DNA of 64,000 nucleotides from Haliclona indistincta (GCA_964017065.1 OZ024791.1:6934547-6998546), one strand, 5' to 3'. Counted from the stretch's first letter, positions 28,517 through 41,739 are shown. The notes: generated by a model from the sequence alone, not told the origin. Numbers and translations are program-made.

Positions 28517-31500
28517 ATGGATTGCCCCAAGTGTATGTGGACTCCTAATTCAGAGCCGACCAGGATGAGTGCTTTCTTGGATCGTGTAAATGCAAAGTAC
28601 ACGTTGCGGTTAGGTGGGTGTTACTGCTGCATGGTGTTTTATATGTGGCGGGAGATCCGAAATATAATCATCCTCATTCCACTGTAGGCAACTACCAAGA
28701 GCTGTGGAAGTGGTCTGTCGACAACTATGCAGATTTCTGGGAGGAGTTCTTTGATTTTGCAGGCATCAAATTTTCCCAACCTCACAACGAAGTAAGTGCA
28801 ATCAGTACAGCAATGTTCAGTTTGCAAGCACCATATTAGCATCAAGAGTATACTATCATAGTACTGAATAATGGGTATGAATTTCATTACAGTACAATGA
28901 TGCTTTCTAGTATATCAGAGCACCTGTGCATCCTAGAATTACAGGGTTGACTACCAATAATTTGTTCCACTGCTTTGATGTCAATTCTGCAATTTTTCTT
29001 CAAAGGTTGTGAATACTGCTAAGAGCATAGTTGATGTCCCTGAATGGTTTCACGGATGTCGACTTAATTTTGCGGAAAATCTACTGAACTACCAAGAAAA
29101 TGACAAAACAGCTCTCCTCACTTATGGTACATTGCATGAATATCACTATTGTTTTTACGTACTGCTTTGTCAGGCGAGGGACAGACGCCTGTGAAAATAA
29201 CCTTTGGACAATTGAGGAAGAGAGTAGCCACCATTGCTGGGGCTCTTAGAAAAGCTGGAGTGACTGTTGGCGACAGAGTTGTGGGTAAGAAATAACCACA
29301 CCCACTTCATTTCACTGTTTGTGATTGTGTTTGAAATTTTTGGCAGGTTACCTACCAAACTCTTTGCTGGCAGTTGAAGCTATGTTAGCAGTGTCCAGTA
29401 TAGGAGCAATTTGGAGCTCAACTTCTCCTGATTTTGGCATTACTGTGAGTAAAGCCTGCCAGTGCACTCAGTGTAGCTGGCAAGGAAACTGTTCATATAA
29501 AATTATTATATTACATGTTCAACTAAATAATTTATTACATTATGCACATTTACATTTTGCCTTCTATTGTGTGTTGTTATTGGTACAGACCTTTGCAAGT
29601 TGCTTGACAGCAGAGATTGTAAAATGGGCGTTGACCTATAACATAGTTAGCCTAGTAGCCAACGCCCATTTTACAATTTCTGCTGTCAAGCAACATGCAA
29701 AGGTCTGTACACCACTTGTATGGGGGTTGTAGTATTATGGGGATTTAGCAGCTAAGTCTGAAGATTATCATCATTCTGGTTTGTTTGCTACAGGGAGTTC
29801 TGGACAGGTTCTCACAGATCAAGCCGAAGTTGATATTCTCAGTCGAGGCCGTCAGATATAACGGCAAAGTACACAACCATTTGAACAAGCTTAAGAGTGT
29901 AGTGGAAGGTAAAACATTGCGTACTAGTTGATTCACATTAGTTCATGATTTGTTTCTGTAGGTTTACCAGACTTACAAAAAGTCATCATTTCTCCATTTT
30001 GTCACAAACAAAGCGACATCAATATCGACTCCATTCCAAACTCGTCAGTCTCTAAAACACATTGTCTCTCATTGTTTATTCTTTTGCAGTGTTTTCTATG
30101 ATGATTTTATTGCCGGACACTCCGATACTGCTCTGACCTTTGAGCAGCTGCCGTTCAACCACCCATTATTCATAATGTACTCGTCAGGCACTACTGGAGC
30201 ACCAAAATGCATGGTTCATTCTGCCGGGGTAAGATAAGAGCCAGCAAGTGTATTTCAAATACTGCACTCAATACACCGTTGAATAACTTAATGATGCTCT
30301 TTTTATACACTAGGGCACTTTGATTCAACATTTGAAGGAGCATGTCCTACACGGCAACTTGACTGATAAGGATGTGATCTTCTATTACTCTACGGTATGT
30401 ATAGCTATGTGTTGCTAATGGTGACTGCATGTGCTATCATATGTATATAGACTGGTTGGATGATGTGGAACTGGCTGGTGTCAGCACTGGCTGTGGGTGC
30501 TACTGTAGTGCTGTATGACGGGTCTCCGTTTGTGCCGAATCCGTCAGTGCTCTGGGACTGTGTTGACAACTTTGGGTCAGTTCTCCCAATTGTTGATATG
30601 ACACGTTTGCACCTTGAAATTTTATTGTTTTGACATTTTCTGAATTTCTCACCAGTATTACTATATTGGGTACTGGTGCACGTTGGTTGGCTGCTCTAGA
30701 GGAGAGGAACATACGACCAGGTATATGCTCTGCCTCCCCATCTACTGATCCTTTTGTGTGTCTCTAGTTGAAACTCACAAGCTGACATCTTTACACACCA
30801 TTCTTTCCACGGGCTCACCGCTCAAACCCCAGAGCTACGATTATGTATACAACTGCATCAAACAAAATGTGCTCCTTGGTTCAATATCAGGTATTTCCAC
30901 ATCACGTGCAATATTTACGACCACGTGTGTGTGTGTGTGAACAGGTGGAACCGATATAATATCCTGTTTCGCTGGACAGAATTCCATGCTACCAGTCTAT
31001 CAAGGCGAGATCCAGGCTAGGAACCTGGGGATGGCTGTAGAGTGTTGGAACTATGACGGTGAGACCTGATGTTAAAAATTATTGCATTTTTCATTTCAAA
31101 AATTTTGTCATTACAGGTGAAGAGGTTTTCGATGAAAGTGGTGAACTGGTGTGTACTAAACCATTTCCTTCAATGCCCACCCATTTTTGGAATGATGAGG
31201 ATGGTATCAAATATCATAAAGCCTACTTTGCAAAATTCAGCGGTGAGCAAAAAATATAGATTCGCAATCGTCAGCTATGTATGGTCCTTGTTGTAGGTGT
31301 TTGGGGGCATGGTGACTTCTGTTCAATAAGTTCTACAACTGGTGGTATCTTTATGTTAGGAAGAAGGTTAGCTGTGTGTGTGAGACCACTGTATAACATT
31401 CACCTCCCTTTGTGTAGTGATGGTACTCTTAATCCAAGTGGTGTCCGATTTGGCAGTGCTGAGATATATAACATTGGTAAGAAGTTTGCAGCATGCAAGT

Positions 31501-32136
31501 AAACCGTATGAAAACATTGCTATGATGTTTCCCAAAGCTTCCTTTGACATTTTCAAACTAAACACACACCCGTGTCCTGTATGCATTCCACGATAGTGTA
31601 CCAACACAATCATCCGTCACACACGCATGACTGTACGTTGTATGTGTACACATGCCCTGTCATCACTTTGCTCTCTTGTTATAGTGGAACATATCGAAGG
31701 TATCAGTGACAGTCTGTGTGTTGCACAAAAGCAAGGAGCTGATGAGAGAGTGGTTCTCTTTCTAAAAGTAGCGGATGGGTACAGGTTTGTATGACTGCCT
31801 AAAGCAAGCTAAAATTTAATTTTTTCTTTTCTATTCAGTTTCAACCCTGCTCTAGTTGACAGAGTAAAGAGCACTATCAGAAGCCAGCTCTCTGCCCGAC
31901 ATGTTCCTGCTGTTGTGTTGGAAACTAAAGAAATTCCTGTGAGTGCTTATTTTAAAACTATGACAGCTTTTATTCATCTTATCTTACAGTACACCATAAA
32001 TTCTAAGAAAGTCGAGGTAGCAGTCAAGAAGATTATATCAGGAGAAGATGTGAAGCAAAGAGGAGTACTGGCTAATCCAGACTCTCTTGATCTTTATTAC
32101 AATATTCCCGAACTTACCAGAAACTCTGCTTCATAG
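28517..32136 (+). CDS. AACS: Acetoacetyl-CoA synthetase
   Basis: Nineteen exons: 28517-28613, 28688-28791, 29006-29126, 29174-29284, 29347-29444, 29794-29908, 29962-30043, 30090-30228, 30314-30394, 30451-30575, 30656-30720, 30768-30890, 30945-31058, 31117-31242, 31297-31366, 31418-31476, 31685-31784, 31839-31938, 31990-32136. They join to 658 residues. This cytosolic ANL-superfamily ligase activates acetoacetate to acetoacetyl-CoA for sterol and lipid synthesis. Seen are the acyl-CoA-synthetase N-terminal block ([16 protein letters not shown]), the AMP-binding loop [46 protein letters not shown], and [20 protein letters not shown]-terminal [19 protein letters not shown] and the acyl-adenylation Lys in [13 protein letters not shown] follow. 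Intron 5 (29445-29793) carries a palindromic mobile element. Confidence 0.96.
29584..29709. mobile_element. TA-flanked palindromic MITE in AACS intron 5
   Basis: A 122-bp element, 29586-29707, made of two 48-bp arms (29586-29633 and 29660-29707) that are reverse complements with only two mismatches, around a 26-bp loop. The tips read CAGACCTTTGCA and complement. TA sits directly outside both ends, as expected for a target-site duplication of a Tc1/mariner-type element. It has no coding capacity. Confidence 0.85.
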
Positions 32137-32449
32137 ATTTGTTGAACTATACATGAACTATTATGGATTAAATAATAATGAAAGCTATACAGGTACATAT
32201 AAAGACTGCTAGACGTCGCTACTGCTGTTATTGTTTTTGTAGTCATGGCATTCATTAAATTAAATTTATCCAAACATTGTGTGCAAAAAAACACATGATT
32301 CAATAAACTAACATTGATGTACACAAGTATATAGCATGCATGTACAGTCAGCATTCTATAGTATTTGAATTTTCATTAAAAGGTGTTTGTGATAAACACT
32401 AAAACTATATCATGTTGAAGTGCATTGTTATGCAATACCTGGAGACATG
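32137..32449. other. Convergent 3' regions of AACS and receptor A
   Basis: AT-rich, no gene seen; holds both 3' UTRs. Confidence 0.5.
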
Positions 32450-34605
32450 TTATTTTCGGTTCAGTTGAGAGTACTCTCCATTGTCTTGCTCACACAGTGA
32501 GTAAAGGGCAGTGTTGTCAAAAACAGAAACATCCTTGGAGTTTCCAGAACAGTCACTGCTTTCATTGGTCTGAGGCACACTATCATACACATTAGTATTA
32601 ACAGTGTGGTCAGCATATGAGTACACTCCATCAGCAGCTGCTGCTGGTTGGGGGTCTTGTCCATTTGGTTGAAACTCTTCATAGTCTTGTGGCTCTTGAA
32701 CAGAAGAGTAACATTGGTTTGTTTGACTCAGTGAAACACGTCTCTCATTACTACTATCTGACCTATAATTATATTGAAGATTGTAACAAATTTAAATAAG
32801 TCAGTTCATTTTACATTTTGTACAGTGATTGTGCCTTCTTCCTCCACAAGTACACAGCTACTATCACTGTGCCCAGTATGACAGCACTCAGAACAGCTCC
32901 AATGATGATACCAGCCACCCATGGTACAGGGGAACTGCTTGCGTCACACTGTGCTTCATTGATTGCTGGTGTTGGTCTATTCATAGTTCGAGTCCCAAGA
33001 TCAGCTGCTTCTGAAATTATCTGCTTTAGTTATCAATTACAGATGTGCTTATGTACCTTGGGTTGTTTTCAAATGACTTGCAGCACTACATGATTGTACT
33101 ATCGTTGAAAAAATCACCTTTGATTCACTTGTAGCACTGCATGATTGCACTATCGTTGATAAAATCAGCTTTGTTTCAGTATATTCACTTGCATCACTGC
33201 ATGATTGTACCATATTTGATATAATCGGCATTGATTCCATATATTTTTCTAGATAGTGAGTGAATCGTGATACTATAGTGTTTCAACCTTAGTTATACCT
33301 GTGGTGACAGAGCCACATGCATCCTCACTCTTCCCCAGGTCAGAGTATACAGACACACAGCAGTTGTAAAAGGTGTTTGCAGTGAGACCAGTGATGATTG
33401 TGTGCATGGTCACATTCACTGCTGCAGACGCATTGATATGTTGTGTGACTGCAGTGTATACACCATGAGTACTAGTGCAGGTGATAGTATGGTTAGTGTA
33501 GTACTGCACTGAATCTGAGGATGGTTGAGTCCAGTTGGCCTCTACTGAACTACTACTGATAGCCCTGATAGTGAGGTTTGTTAGAGATGAGACTAATCCT
33601 GTTAAAACAAACATTGAAATTTGTGAATGAATGGCAACAAATGTTTACCTGTCTCACACATTAAAGCTGTTACCATGTTGTCATTACACAAACCATCAGC
33701 TACTTGCATTTGGCTTATGGGACAATCTGTAATCTCTTTTCCTCTCCCAGCGCAATAGAAGTGATACTTAAAATAAACTTGTGTTGTGGCCATGGTAGCA
33801 GGTACTGGTTTAGTGGTAGCTCCTGAATGTGATGTGCACTGCAATAAACACAATTATATCTAACTAATCTTACTGATGACAATCTTTCTTGGGTTTAGTT
33901 GTCTGCAGGCTACTATTGCTTGTGCTGATGCATTTGGCCAAAGTGTTGGACAAAGAACTCTCCACTGTCTATTGATACATATATATAGTATTTTGTATGT
34001 CTCATCTCTGTACAACTCTCCATTAAGACACATAGGACTAGTACCTGTAGCTAAAGATAACATGTTTAGAGCATTGTAGAATAATCCATCATACCATTGT
34101 GGTCACAATAAACTTGCACTTTATTACATGAGTTGAAGTAGTTCAATGCAGTAGTACGGGGGCAGTCAATGAGTCTCTTCTCAATTCCAATACAATCAAT
34201 CTTCTGCAAGAAAGCAGGTGTAAGCCCTGCGCTATTGGGCCGTGCACTAGTGCCTGTTAACAAAAAAATCCCAATAATAATGACTCTTTATAATGGCTTA
34301 CCTCCAATATTGCATTGGAGTTGTTGCAAGACAACATTTTTGTCCACCCCGTCGTGTTCAAACATCCACTGGCACACATACGTCCACTTTTCTAGCAGAC
34401 AAACCTGAAGTAGATAGTATCGTTTGCCTGCGGATACTCTTCCGTTGTCACTGGGATCTAGTTGCACGTCTCCTTCTTCTTTCCCGTCACAATTTGCTAC
34501 AAGATTTGTGACATTTTATAGTACATGTACAGTACGTCGTATACCCCAATAAGTCTTGAGCACGCTGAAGAACGACAGCAAGAGAAGTAAGCGAGAGCAA
34601 CGCAT
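32450..34605 (-). CDS. SRCR/FN3 type I membrane receptor, copy A
   Basis: Nine exons: 34545-34605, 34302-34496, 34095-34253, 33874-34050, 33649-33822, 33299-33598, 33057-33248, 32815-33004, 32450-32762; 586 residues. Layout: signal peptide 1-20 (LLLLLSFFSV core), SRCR-like domain 1 at 21-138 (YLLQVCLLEKWTYVC, VVLQQLQC, GIEKRLIDCPR), SRCR-like domain 2 at 139-255 (AIVACRQL, YCAGRGKEITDCP), FN3 at 256-355 (SSSSVEANWTQPSS), stalk 356-419, TM about 443-470 (WVAGIIIGAVLSAVI...YLWRKK), and a cytosolic tail of about 105 residues with six or more tyrosines. The stalk has three copies of a 17- to 20-residue unit with core VQSCS. The SRCR exons differ strongly from copies B-D, yet FN3, TM and tail are nearly identical. 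The ligand is unknown; a recognition or adhesion receptor is inferred. Confidence 0.85.
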
Positions 34606-35056
34606 CGCTGAACAGGTCCCAAGTATCCCTACATCAGCGGCTTGCTGTGATGACCTGCAACAAATGCTTCCCATACTTTTACTTCATCGGACTGCGTCCT
34701 TCTCTTTGATAACACTCAGTTCGAAAAATAGAAATCGCAGCCTATTTTCTAAATTAAATTTTGTGCTGTTCTAAGCAGAATAAACTATTATACTATGACC
34801 AGCTAAAATCCCTGTGGATGTACTGTCTGTCCAATATTTATGTTTGAGTCAAGTCTCAGATTATAAAATATTGTAATTTTTCTTTATTCCTGTACTGATA
34901 GAATTCTGTCTTTAAATCACCATGTGTATGGGGTGTAGCCTACATAACACTTTACAGCAAGCAAGATGTGTCTGTGTGTGTGCATCCTACAAGCATATGC
35001 ATGCTATTATCATAATTATGTGCACACACTCCTCCCGCCAATGAAATTAATCAGTT

Positions 35057-35170
<114 letters not shown>

Positions 35171-35888
35171 GCGCGCGCTCGCATGCATGAGCATAAGCTA
35201 AAGTAAAGAATGTATCATAGATACCATCTACCAGATAGATACCAGACAGATACCAGATAGATACCATCTACATTCACTGAAACTATTTGTCTCGTTACTC
35301 AGTGCTCCACAGAGGCATTTAACTAGTTTTTACTCTACTAGAGTGCACTCAATATTGGCTAAAATTAATTAGTATCTAGTTACTAACAGACATTATGGAC
35401 ATTAAAAAAATTATGGCACATGTTGGAGTTTTTCTTCAACTGACTTCCATTGCACTCAAGTTAGTATAAAGCAATATCAGTATCTTTATTCTTGAAACCG
35501 TTACTACAAGTAGATAAACTTGTAGAAGATGAAATGTTGTGGTTGAAAAGAGTATATCAAAGAGTTTATCAAAACACAAAACCAAACACTTACCAATTAA
35601 TGGAGTCTACAAAATTACGAGTGAAAGAGAACAACACTCTTGAGTAAAAACACTGGTTTTTAAATACTGGTTACTATTATACTATATGCACACAGGTACA
35701 CACAGGTCTGTGTACATATACACAGCTACAATCGTTGTGACTGTGGTACACAGCTACTATCGTTGTTTATCTGTGCTTAGTTTCTGCAGGATATGGAGAT
35801 TTCTATAGGTAAATGCAATGCCTTTTCACATTATATTAATGCATGTTTATACCTTCTTCACATCCTTATAAATAGAGCTATGTTTTTA

Positions 35889-35916
35889 TTAACCCTCGGC
35901 GCATGCGCGCGGGTTA
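35889..35916. repeat. GC-rich palindrome with TTAACCC/GGGTTA ends
   Basis: TTAACCC and GGGTTA face each other around a core GCGCATGCGC. The matching sequence of the duplicated unit near 46930 lacks this block, so it was inserted or lost. The ends resemble piggyBac-type tips; the core also matches the NRF1-site consensus. Confidence 0.45.
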
Positions 35917-35974
35917 TTTGCAGCTGAATTAAAACTATTACTACATACATAGCTCCAAACAAGTAGTACGAGTA

Positions 35975-36060
35975 TGTACTTGTTGTCACCATGCATCCTG
36001 ATCAAATTCTTTACTTTCCAGTCGAACACTTCCATCCATCACATTCACAACTTCCCAGTG
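35975..36060 (-). pseudogene. Decayed SRCR domain-1 exon
   Basis: Read on the minus strand, GSVRLESKEFDQDAW is followed at once by an in-frame stop. The homologous piece near 46.9-47.07 kb shows the SRCR core better. No matching functional exons surround it. Confidence 0.5.
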
Positions 36061-36599
36061 CTGTACATGTTAGCCTTTGTCCTGTCATGCTAACAACAAG
36101 TACTTTTGAAACTAAAGATGTAAAATTGAAGTATTCGCGAGAAAGCCGTATCCATTCTCGTCACAGACACACACAATCATGATATCAGTAAATCTTAATA
36201 AGTTGCGAAATACAAAACATGAACTCTCAGTGCATGATAACACTACAGTAAACTGCAATATGGTTCATGATATTTGATGTTAATTCTGACAGCACCTCTC
36301 AATTGACACTATCTTGTATTCTGTGCCACAGCATCAGAATCAGTCTGGTATCTTCATAATAAATTATGGTAGTGGAGATGGTTTTAGAAAAGCTTTGTTC
36401 ATTTACGTCAGCCATTAGAGACAGAACTATAATAAAACACCATAACAGTGTACTATGGTATATCTTACAGTTTATCTTACAGTTTGTTATCATCATTGTG
36501 AAAATGACCACATTCAATATAAAAACAATACTGTGTCTTGCAAAATACGTCACTCATGGCTACAACAAACTGAAACAGATCCTACGATCTTGCTAACAT

Positions 36600-36950
36600 A
36601 ATTATTTGCATGTGACTCTAACCACTGTATTATTAAACAAGTTGTTTTGAATTTACTAGGAGCACAATCTGTCAATTTTTTCTCATCCCCTGTGCAGTCA
36701 AAGTAAGTAATAGTGACATTAGTATCCTCTGCTCTGCTAACAACATTTGCATTACTTTCTACTGCAAAACCTGAGTGAACGAAAGACTTGAACATGAGCT
36801 AACTAGTAGTAATATAGTTTTATAGGGATGTATAGTTGTTTGCAGACTACACAATGCTTGAGCAGCTCCCCACAGGTACTCATTTGTACATAGTGCTACC
36901 CATTCACCATCAACAATTATGTTTAAGATATTGCCTTACAACGCCTTCTG
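36600..36950 (-). pseudogene. Decayed SRCR domain-2 exons
   Basis: Two pieces lie in the order of receptor exons 4 and 5. At about 36835-36925 the minus strand reads DGEWVALCTNEYLWGAAQ, like WKKLCSNLWGNLQES in the live genes. At about 36610-36790 it reads DCTGDEKKLTDCAPSKF, like HCTGQENKIADC. No FN3, TM or tail follows. Copies recur near 41.74-42.06 kb and 47.93-48.26 kb. Confidence 0.65.
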
Positions 36951-38060
36951 TATTCTTCAATTCCCCTTTTTGACAAGAGGATAATATGGCGCATGTTAGT
37001 TTTTCTGCAACTGACTTCCATTTCACTCATACTGATATAAAGCAATATCAGTATCTTTGTTCCTGAAACTGTTACTACAAGTAGATAAACTTGTAGAAGA
37101 TGAAGCATTATGTTAATGTTATACACTTCAGTATCATCAAGTTGCACATTTCCTATTTAACCACAGCTGTCAAAAACTGTGGTTCAAAATAGTATATCAA
37201 AACACAAAACTGAGAACTTGCCAATGCCAGGAGTCTACAAAATAAATGATAAATATACGAAAGAGAACAACACTGCTGCGACATTGCTTTTAATACTGGT
37301 TACTATAATTATGATAGCGTCACGAATGTATGCATACTAAAGCAACTGCAAAACAATCTTATATGGTACCTGGTAGTACACCTAGCTTTTTGTGACAATT
37401 TTAGCATGCAATGTCAAAGTTTCAAAGATCGTCATAATTACTCTGACATGAATGGCATGCATGAGTATAAAAAACTCAACCAACAAGTGTGACTTACTAC
37501 GAATGAACCAGCTTTATGGAATTTCATAATGATGTGCAAATGTTCAGATTTAACATACAGCACATACATAAAATTTAGTATTAGTGATAGGGAAGTGCTC
37601 ATACATTATTCTGTACAGAATAAATTGAAATACTTTGAGAGCTGTTGAAAAGGTCAAAGCAAGTGTATTGATTTTATTTTACAGTACACTAGGAAGTTGA
37701 GATAACAGTCAGGAGATCTGAATATGCATAGCATTCACTATTAATTTTTACCAAATTTAAAAGTGCCCAATTTTTGTGTTCATGCTTTGTCAACAAGTAC
37801 GTAACTGCTATTGGCTTTGTAGTTGTTGTGTCTATTAAAATTCAAAACCATTCAACAAAATAAACATTGATACAGTACATGTGAGAATAATATAACTCAG
37901 TGATTCAGCAATTATATCAACTGATTTTTGTCAACACGTGTGTTATGATGGACAAAGCGAAGTGTATACAAAACTACATGTCATAACATGTGTGTAGTTA
38001 CATGTATTGAATTCTGTATGTTACATTACATGTACTTGGTGGGTGCTGACTTTTGACATG

Positions 38061-40240
38061 TTATTTTCGGTTCAGTTGAGAGTACTCTCCATTGTCTTGC
38101 TCACACAGTGAGTAAAGCGCAGTGTTGTCAAAAACAGTAACGTCTTTATAACAGTCACTGCTTTCATTGGTCTGAGGCACACTATCATACACATTAGTAT
38201 TAACAGTGTGGTCAGCATATGAGTACACTCCGTCAGCAGCTGCTGCTGGTTGGGGATCTTGTCCATTTGGTTGAAACTTTTCATAGTCCTGTGGCTCTTG
38301 AACAGGAGAGTAACATTCATTTGTTTGATTCAGTGAAACACGTCTCTCAGTACTACTGTCTGCCCTAAAACATTCAGAATGCAAGCAAAATCGGGTTATT
38401 TTGTTGTATAATTACATTTTGTTCAGTGATTGTGCCTTCTTCCTCCACAGGTACACAGCTACTATCACTGTGACCAGTATGACAGCACTCAGAACAGCTC
38501 CAATGATAATACCAGCCACCCATGGTATAGGGGAACTCATTTGCTCACACTGTGCTTCAGTCATTACTGACGTTGGCCTATTCATCACTGAAGCTTGTGT
38601 TCTAAGACCAGCTACATTTGTTATTTCAGTTACTAATTCCTAAAAATAATTATTGTGTACCTTGAATTGTTTCTAGATCACTTGTAGCACTGCATGATTG
38701 CACTATCGTTGATAAAATCAGCTTTGTTTCACTTGCAGCACTGCATGATTGTACTATCGTTGATATAATTGGCATTGATTCTATATATTTTTCTAGATAG
38801 TGAGTGAATCGTGATACTATAGTGTTTCAACCTTAGTTATACCTGTCATGACAGAGCCACATGCATCCTCACTCTTCCCCAGGTCAGAGTATACAGACAC
38901 ACAGCAGTTGTAAGAGGTGCTTGCAGTGAGACCAGTGATGATTGTGTGCATGGTCACATTCACTGCTGCAGACACATTGATATGTTGTGTGACTGCAGTG
39001 TATACACCATGAGTACTAGTGCAGGTGATAGTATGGTTAGTGTAGTACTGCACTGAATCTGAGGATGGTTGAGTCCAGTTGGCCTCTACTGAACTACTAC
39101 TGATAGATGTAAATGACATGTTCACTGGTGCCTTTACTAAAGTAGGAATGAAAATGATAATTATTTTATAGATACCCACTAACCTTTTCTGCATGATAAT
39201 TTCACTGGAACTTTGGTACAATCGTCATCTTCAACTGAAGTGGTAAATTTACAGTCTGCTATTTTGTTTTCCTGACCAGTGCAGTGAATATAACGCTTGA
39301 AATATTCTTCTAAGTATGAATAGTAGACAGTGTATCAACCTAATTATGCTTCCTGTGTTACCTGAGTCACCATAATCATATTGAGATGGTGTATCTTGAG
39401 ATAGTTGTCGGCAAGCAACTGATTCTTGTAAATTTCCCCATAAATTCGAACACAGTTTTTTCCAATGACCACTCACACACAAGTACAAAATCCCTGTATT
39501 ACTTTTGAACAGGTCCCCATTCATACAATCGCGCGTGACTATAGGAAAGAGGTGAGTTTATGCTTGCAGCATAGATTCAACCAACAAGAGCCATAGTAGT
39601 TACAAAAATGGTGCATGCAGGAACACAGACACGTATTAAATCAACCACAGCCATCAATAATGCAATGCATTTCATAGCTCTAGGTTGCGGCAACTCACCA
39701 GCAACATCTTCAGTGCACAGAACAGAAACCTTCCAGTCACAATCTGTTTGTTGAAGTTTAAAGTATCTAGGACAGTTTATTAACATCTTTTCCACACCAA
39801 AGCAGGGACAATCATCTAGTCTATAAGAATTATCGTCTTTTTTTTTCGAGCTATCTGTATCTGTCAAGCACAAGTATAATATTAAACTCTCTGGATTTAT
39901 TGTAGTATACCTCCTGTATCGCAGTCAAGTTGCTGAAGAACAACCTCTCTATCTACGCTATGATCAAATTCTGAATTACAGACATAGCTCCATCCCTGCA
40001 TGTGACAAACTTGAAGATACTTTCCATTAGACCCTGCGTTTCCTGACAATCGCAAATTTCCCTCATCAGACGCACCGGTGCAACTAATGGCTGCTTAATG
40101 ATGAAAAATAAACTAATTAGTAAGTACCGTTACTGACCATTAACAAGTACGGGAGATAGCGATAGCAAAAAGCAGATCAGAAAAAGATCATAATAGCGAC
40201 TCGGAAGCCTCGGGTCATAGCTCGGATGATGAACAGTCAT
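38061..40240 (-). CDS. SRCR/FN3 type I membrane receptor, copy B
   Basis: Nine exons: 40138-40240, 39911-40090, 39699-39860, 39362-39538, 39184-39309, 38843-39136, 38661-38792, 38416-38611, 38061-38364; 557 residues. Signal segment 1-34 (FLICFLLSLSPVLVNG), SRCR-like 1 at 35-148 (LQVCHMQGWSYVCNSEFDHS, FGVEKMLINCPRYF), SRCR-like 2 at 149-249 (ESVACRQL, YIHCTGQENKIADC), FN3 at 250-347, stalk 348-391 with two VQSCS repeats, TM near 415-440, and a tail of about 100 residues. Tail tyrosine motifs include YSPV, YDSV and YSQL. Copy C is its closest relative in every exon. Four decaying SRCR/tail fragments sit in the spacers on both sides. Function is inferred to be extracellular recognition with intracellular signalling through the tail. 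Confidence 0.86.
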
Positions 40241-40744
40241 GTCTTCTATCTTACACGTAGCCGCGACTAATGACGTCATTCGACGTAAATCCACAGATAT
40301 TATGTCAACACAAAACTTTTCAAAAGTCAATCATGCTGATTAGTCTAGGCTCAAGGGCTTATCGAGCTGCGAAGCCGCTAAGGTTCGATGACCCCTTGAT
40401 ATAATATAAATTGTGGCTGCTACAATGTAGCTTGTACAACTTGTTCAGAATGCATGTCATTGCAAAACTGATCTTATCTATTTACATTTACAAAGCGTTT
40501 GTTGTTGTTAATCATCTTCAATTGTCCTGCTTTACTTGAATAAATAGAGGACAGAATTGTCTACAACTGACATATCATATTTACAGTGTGATCAGCATAA
40601 CTTTTCATTTCTTTTGTCCGTGTGCAAAATGTAAACTTACTTGTGTTAATTTTTGTATTAGGTAGTTAAGTTAGGCTAGTAGCAGAAATTGCTATTAGTC
40701 CTTCAGTTTATACTAGTTGTATATGCTGTAAAATCATTAATAAT

Positions 40745-40925
40745 AATAATAATGAGTACACTCCATTAGCTGCTGCTGTTCATATAAGGCTCTTGAACAG
40801 AAAAGTAGCATTGATTTGTCAGTGACATAATTATTACATATTATTGTTCTGAAACCGTTGCTACACCAATGACTAATCAGACAAACTTGTAAAAGATCAA
40901 ATGCTTTGTTACTGTTGTCTTTGTA
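40745..40925 (-). pseudogene. Decayed receptor tail and SRCR exon fragments
   Basis: The minus strand at about 40750-40830 reads NQCYFSVQEPY before stops, matching NQCYSSVQEPQDY of the live tails. At about 40860-40925 it reads FDLLQVCLISHW, matching the SRCR domain-1 core. The two lie too close together to be one normal gene; the middle exons are lost. Confidence 0.65.
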
Positions 40926-41739
40926 CATTTCAAGCTGTACACTTACTTGCTTTGAACTACAGCTATTGCAAGAAATACATCAAAACACAAAACTGAACAC
41001 TTACCAAATAAAGGACATAAAAATTAATAATAAAAATGATAAAGAAAATCCTGGTTACTATGACACACAGGTATGCACGCCAACTGCAAAACAATTTTGC
41101 ATTTAAATGGTAACTCCTACTAGTAGCTATTCGTGGAATATTATATTGATGTGCTATTGTTCAGATTTTATGTTCAGCACATTAATAAAAATTAGTGACA
41201 GGAGGGAATTGCTCATATCTACAAGTATTTTGAGAAGTACGTGTATCCCATTGCTAGGTTTTCGTTTTGACCATTGCCAATAGCTTCAAATTCAAATGGG
41301 CAGTGAACAGAACAAGCTGCCAAAACAACTTCTAAGAGGCGGGATACTTGAAACCAATTTTGGGGCGTGGTATTGAGAGCGAACCAAGAGAATAATAATT
41401 ATTATCTCAATAGGGCGGAGCAAACAATAATGGATCTAGTGTACGGATAATCTTCATATCATCAGAATCAGTCTGGTATCTTCATAATAATAATTAAGGT
41501 AGTGGAGATGGTGTTAGAAAAGCTTTGTTCATTTACATCAGCCATTAGAGACAGCACTATAATAAAATACCATAACAGTGTACTATGATATATCTTACAG
41601 GTTATTTTACAGTTTGTTATCATCATTGTGAAAATGACCACATTCGATATAAAAACAATACTGTGTCTTGTCAAAATACGTTACTCATAGCTACAACAAA
41701 CTGAAACAGATCCTAGGATCTTGCTAACCATATTTGCAT

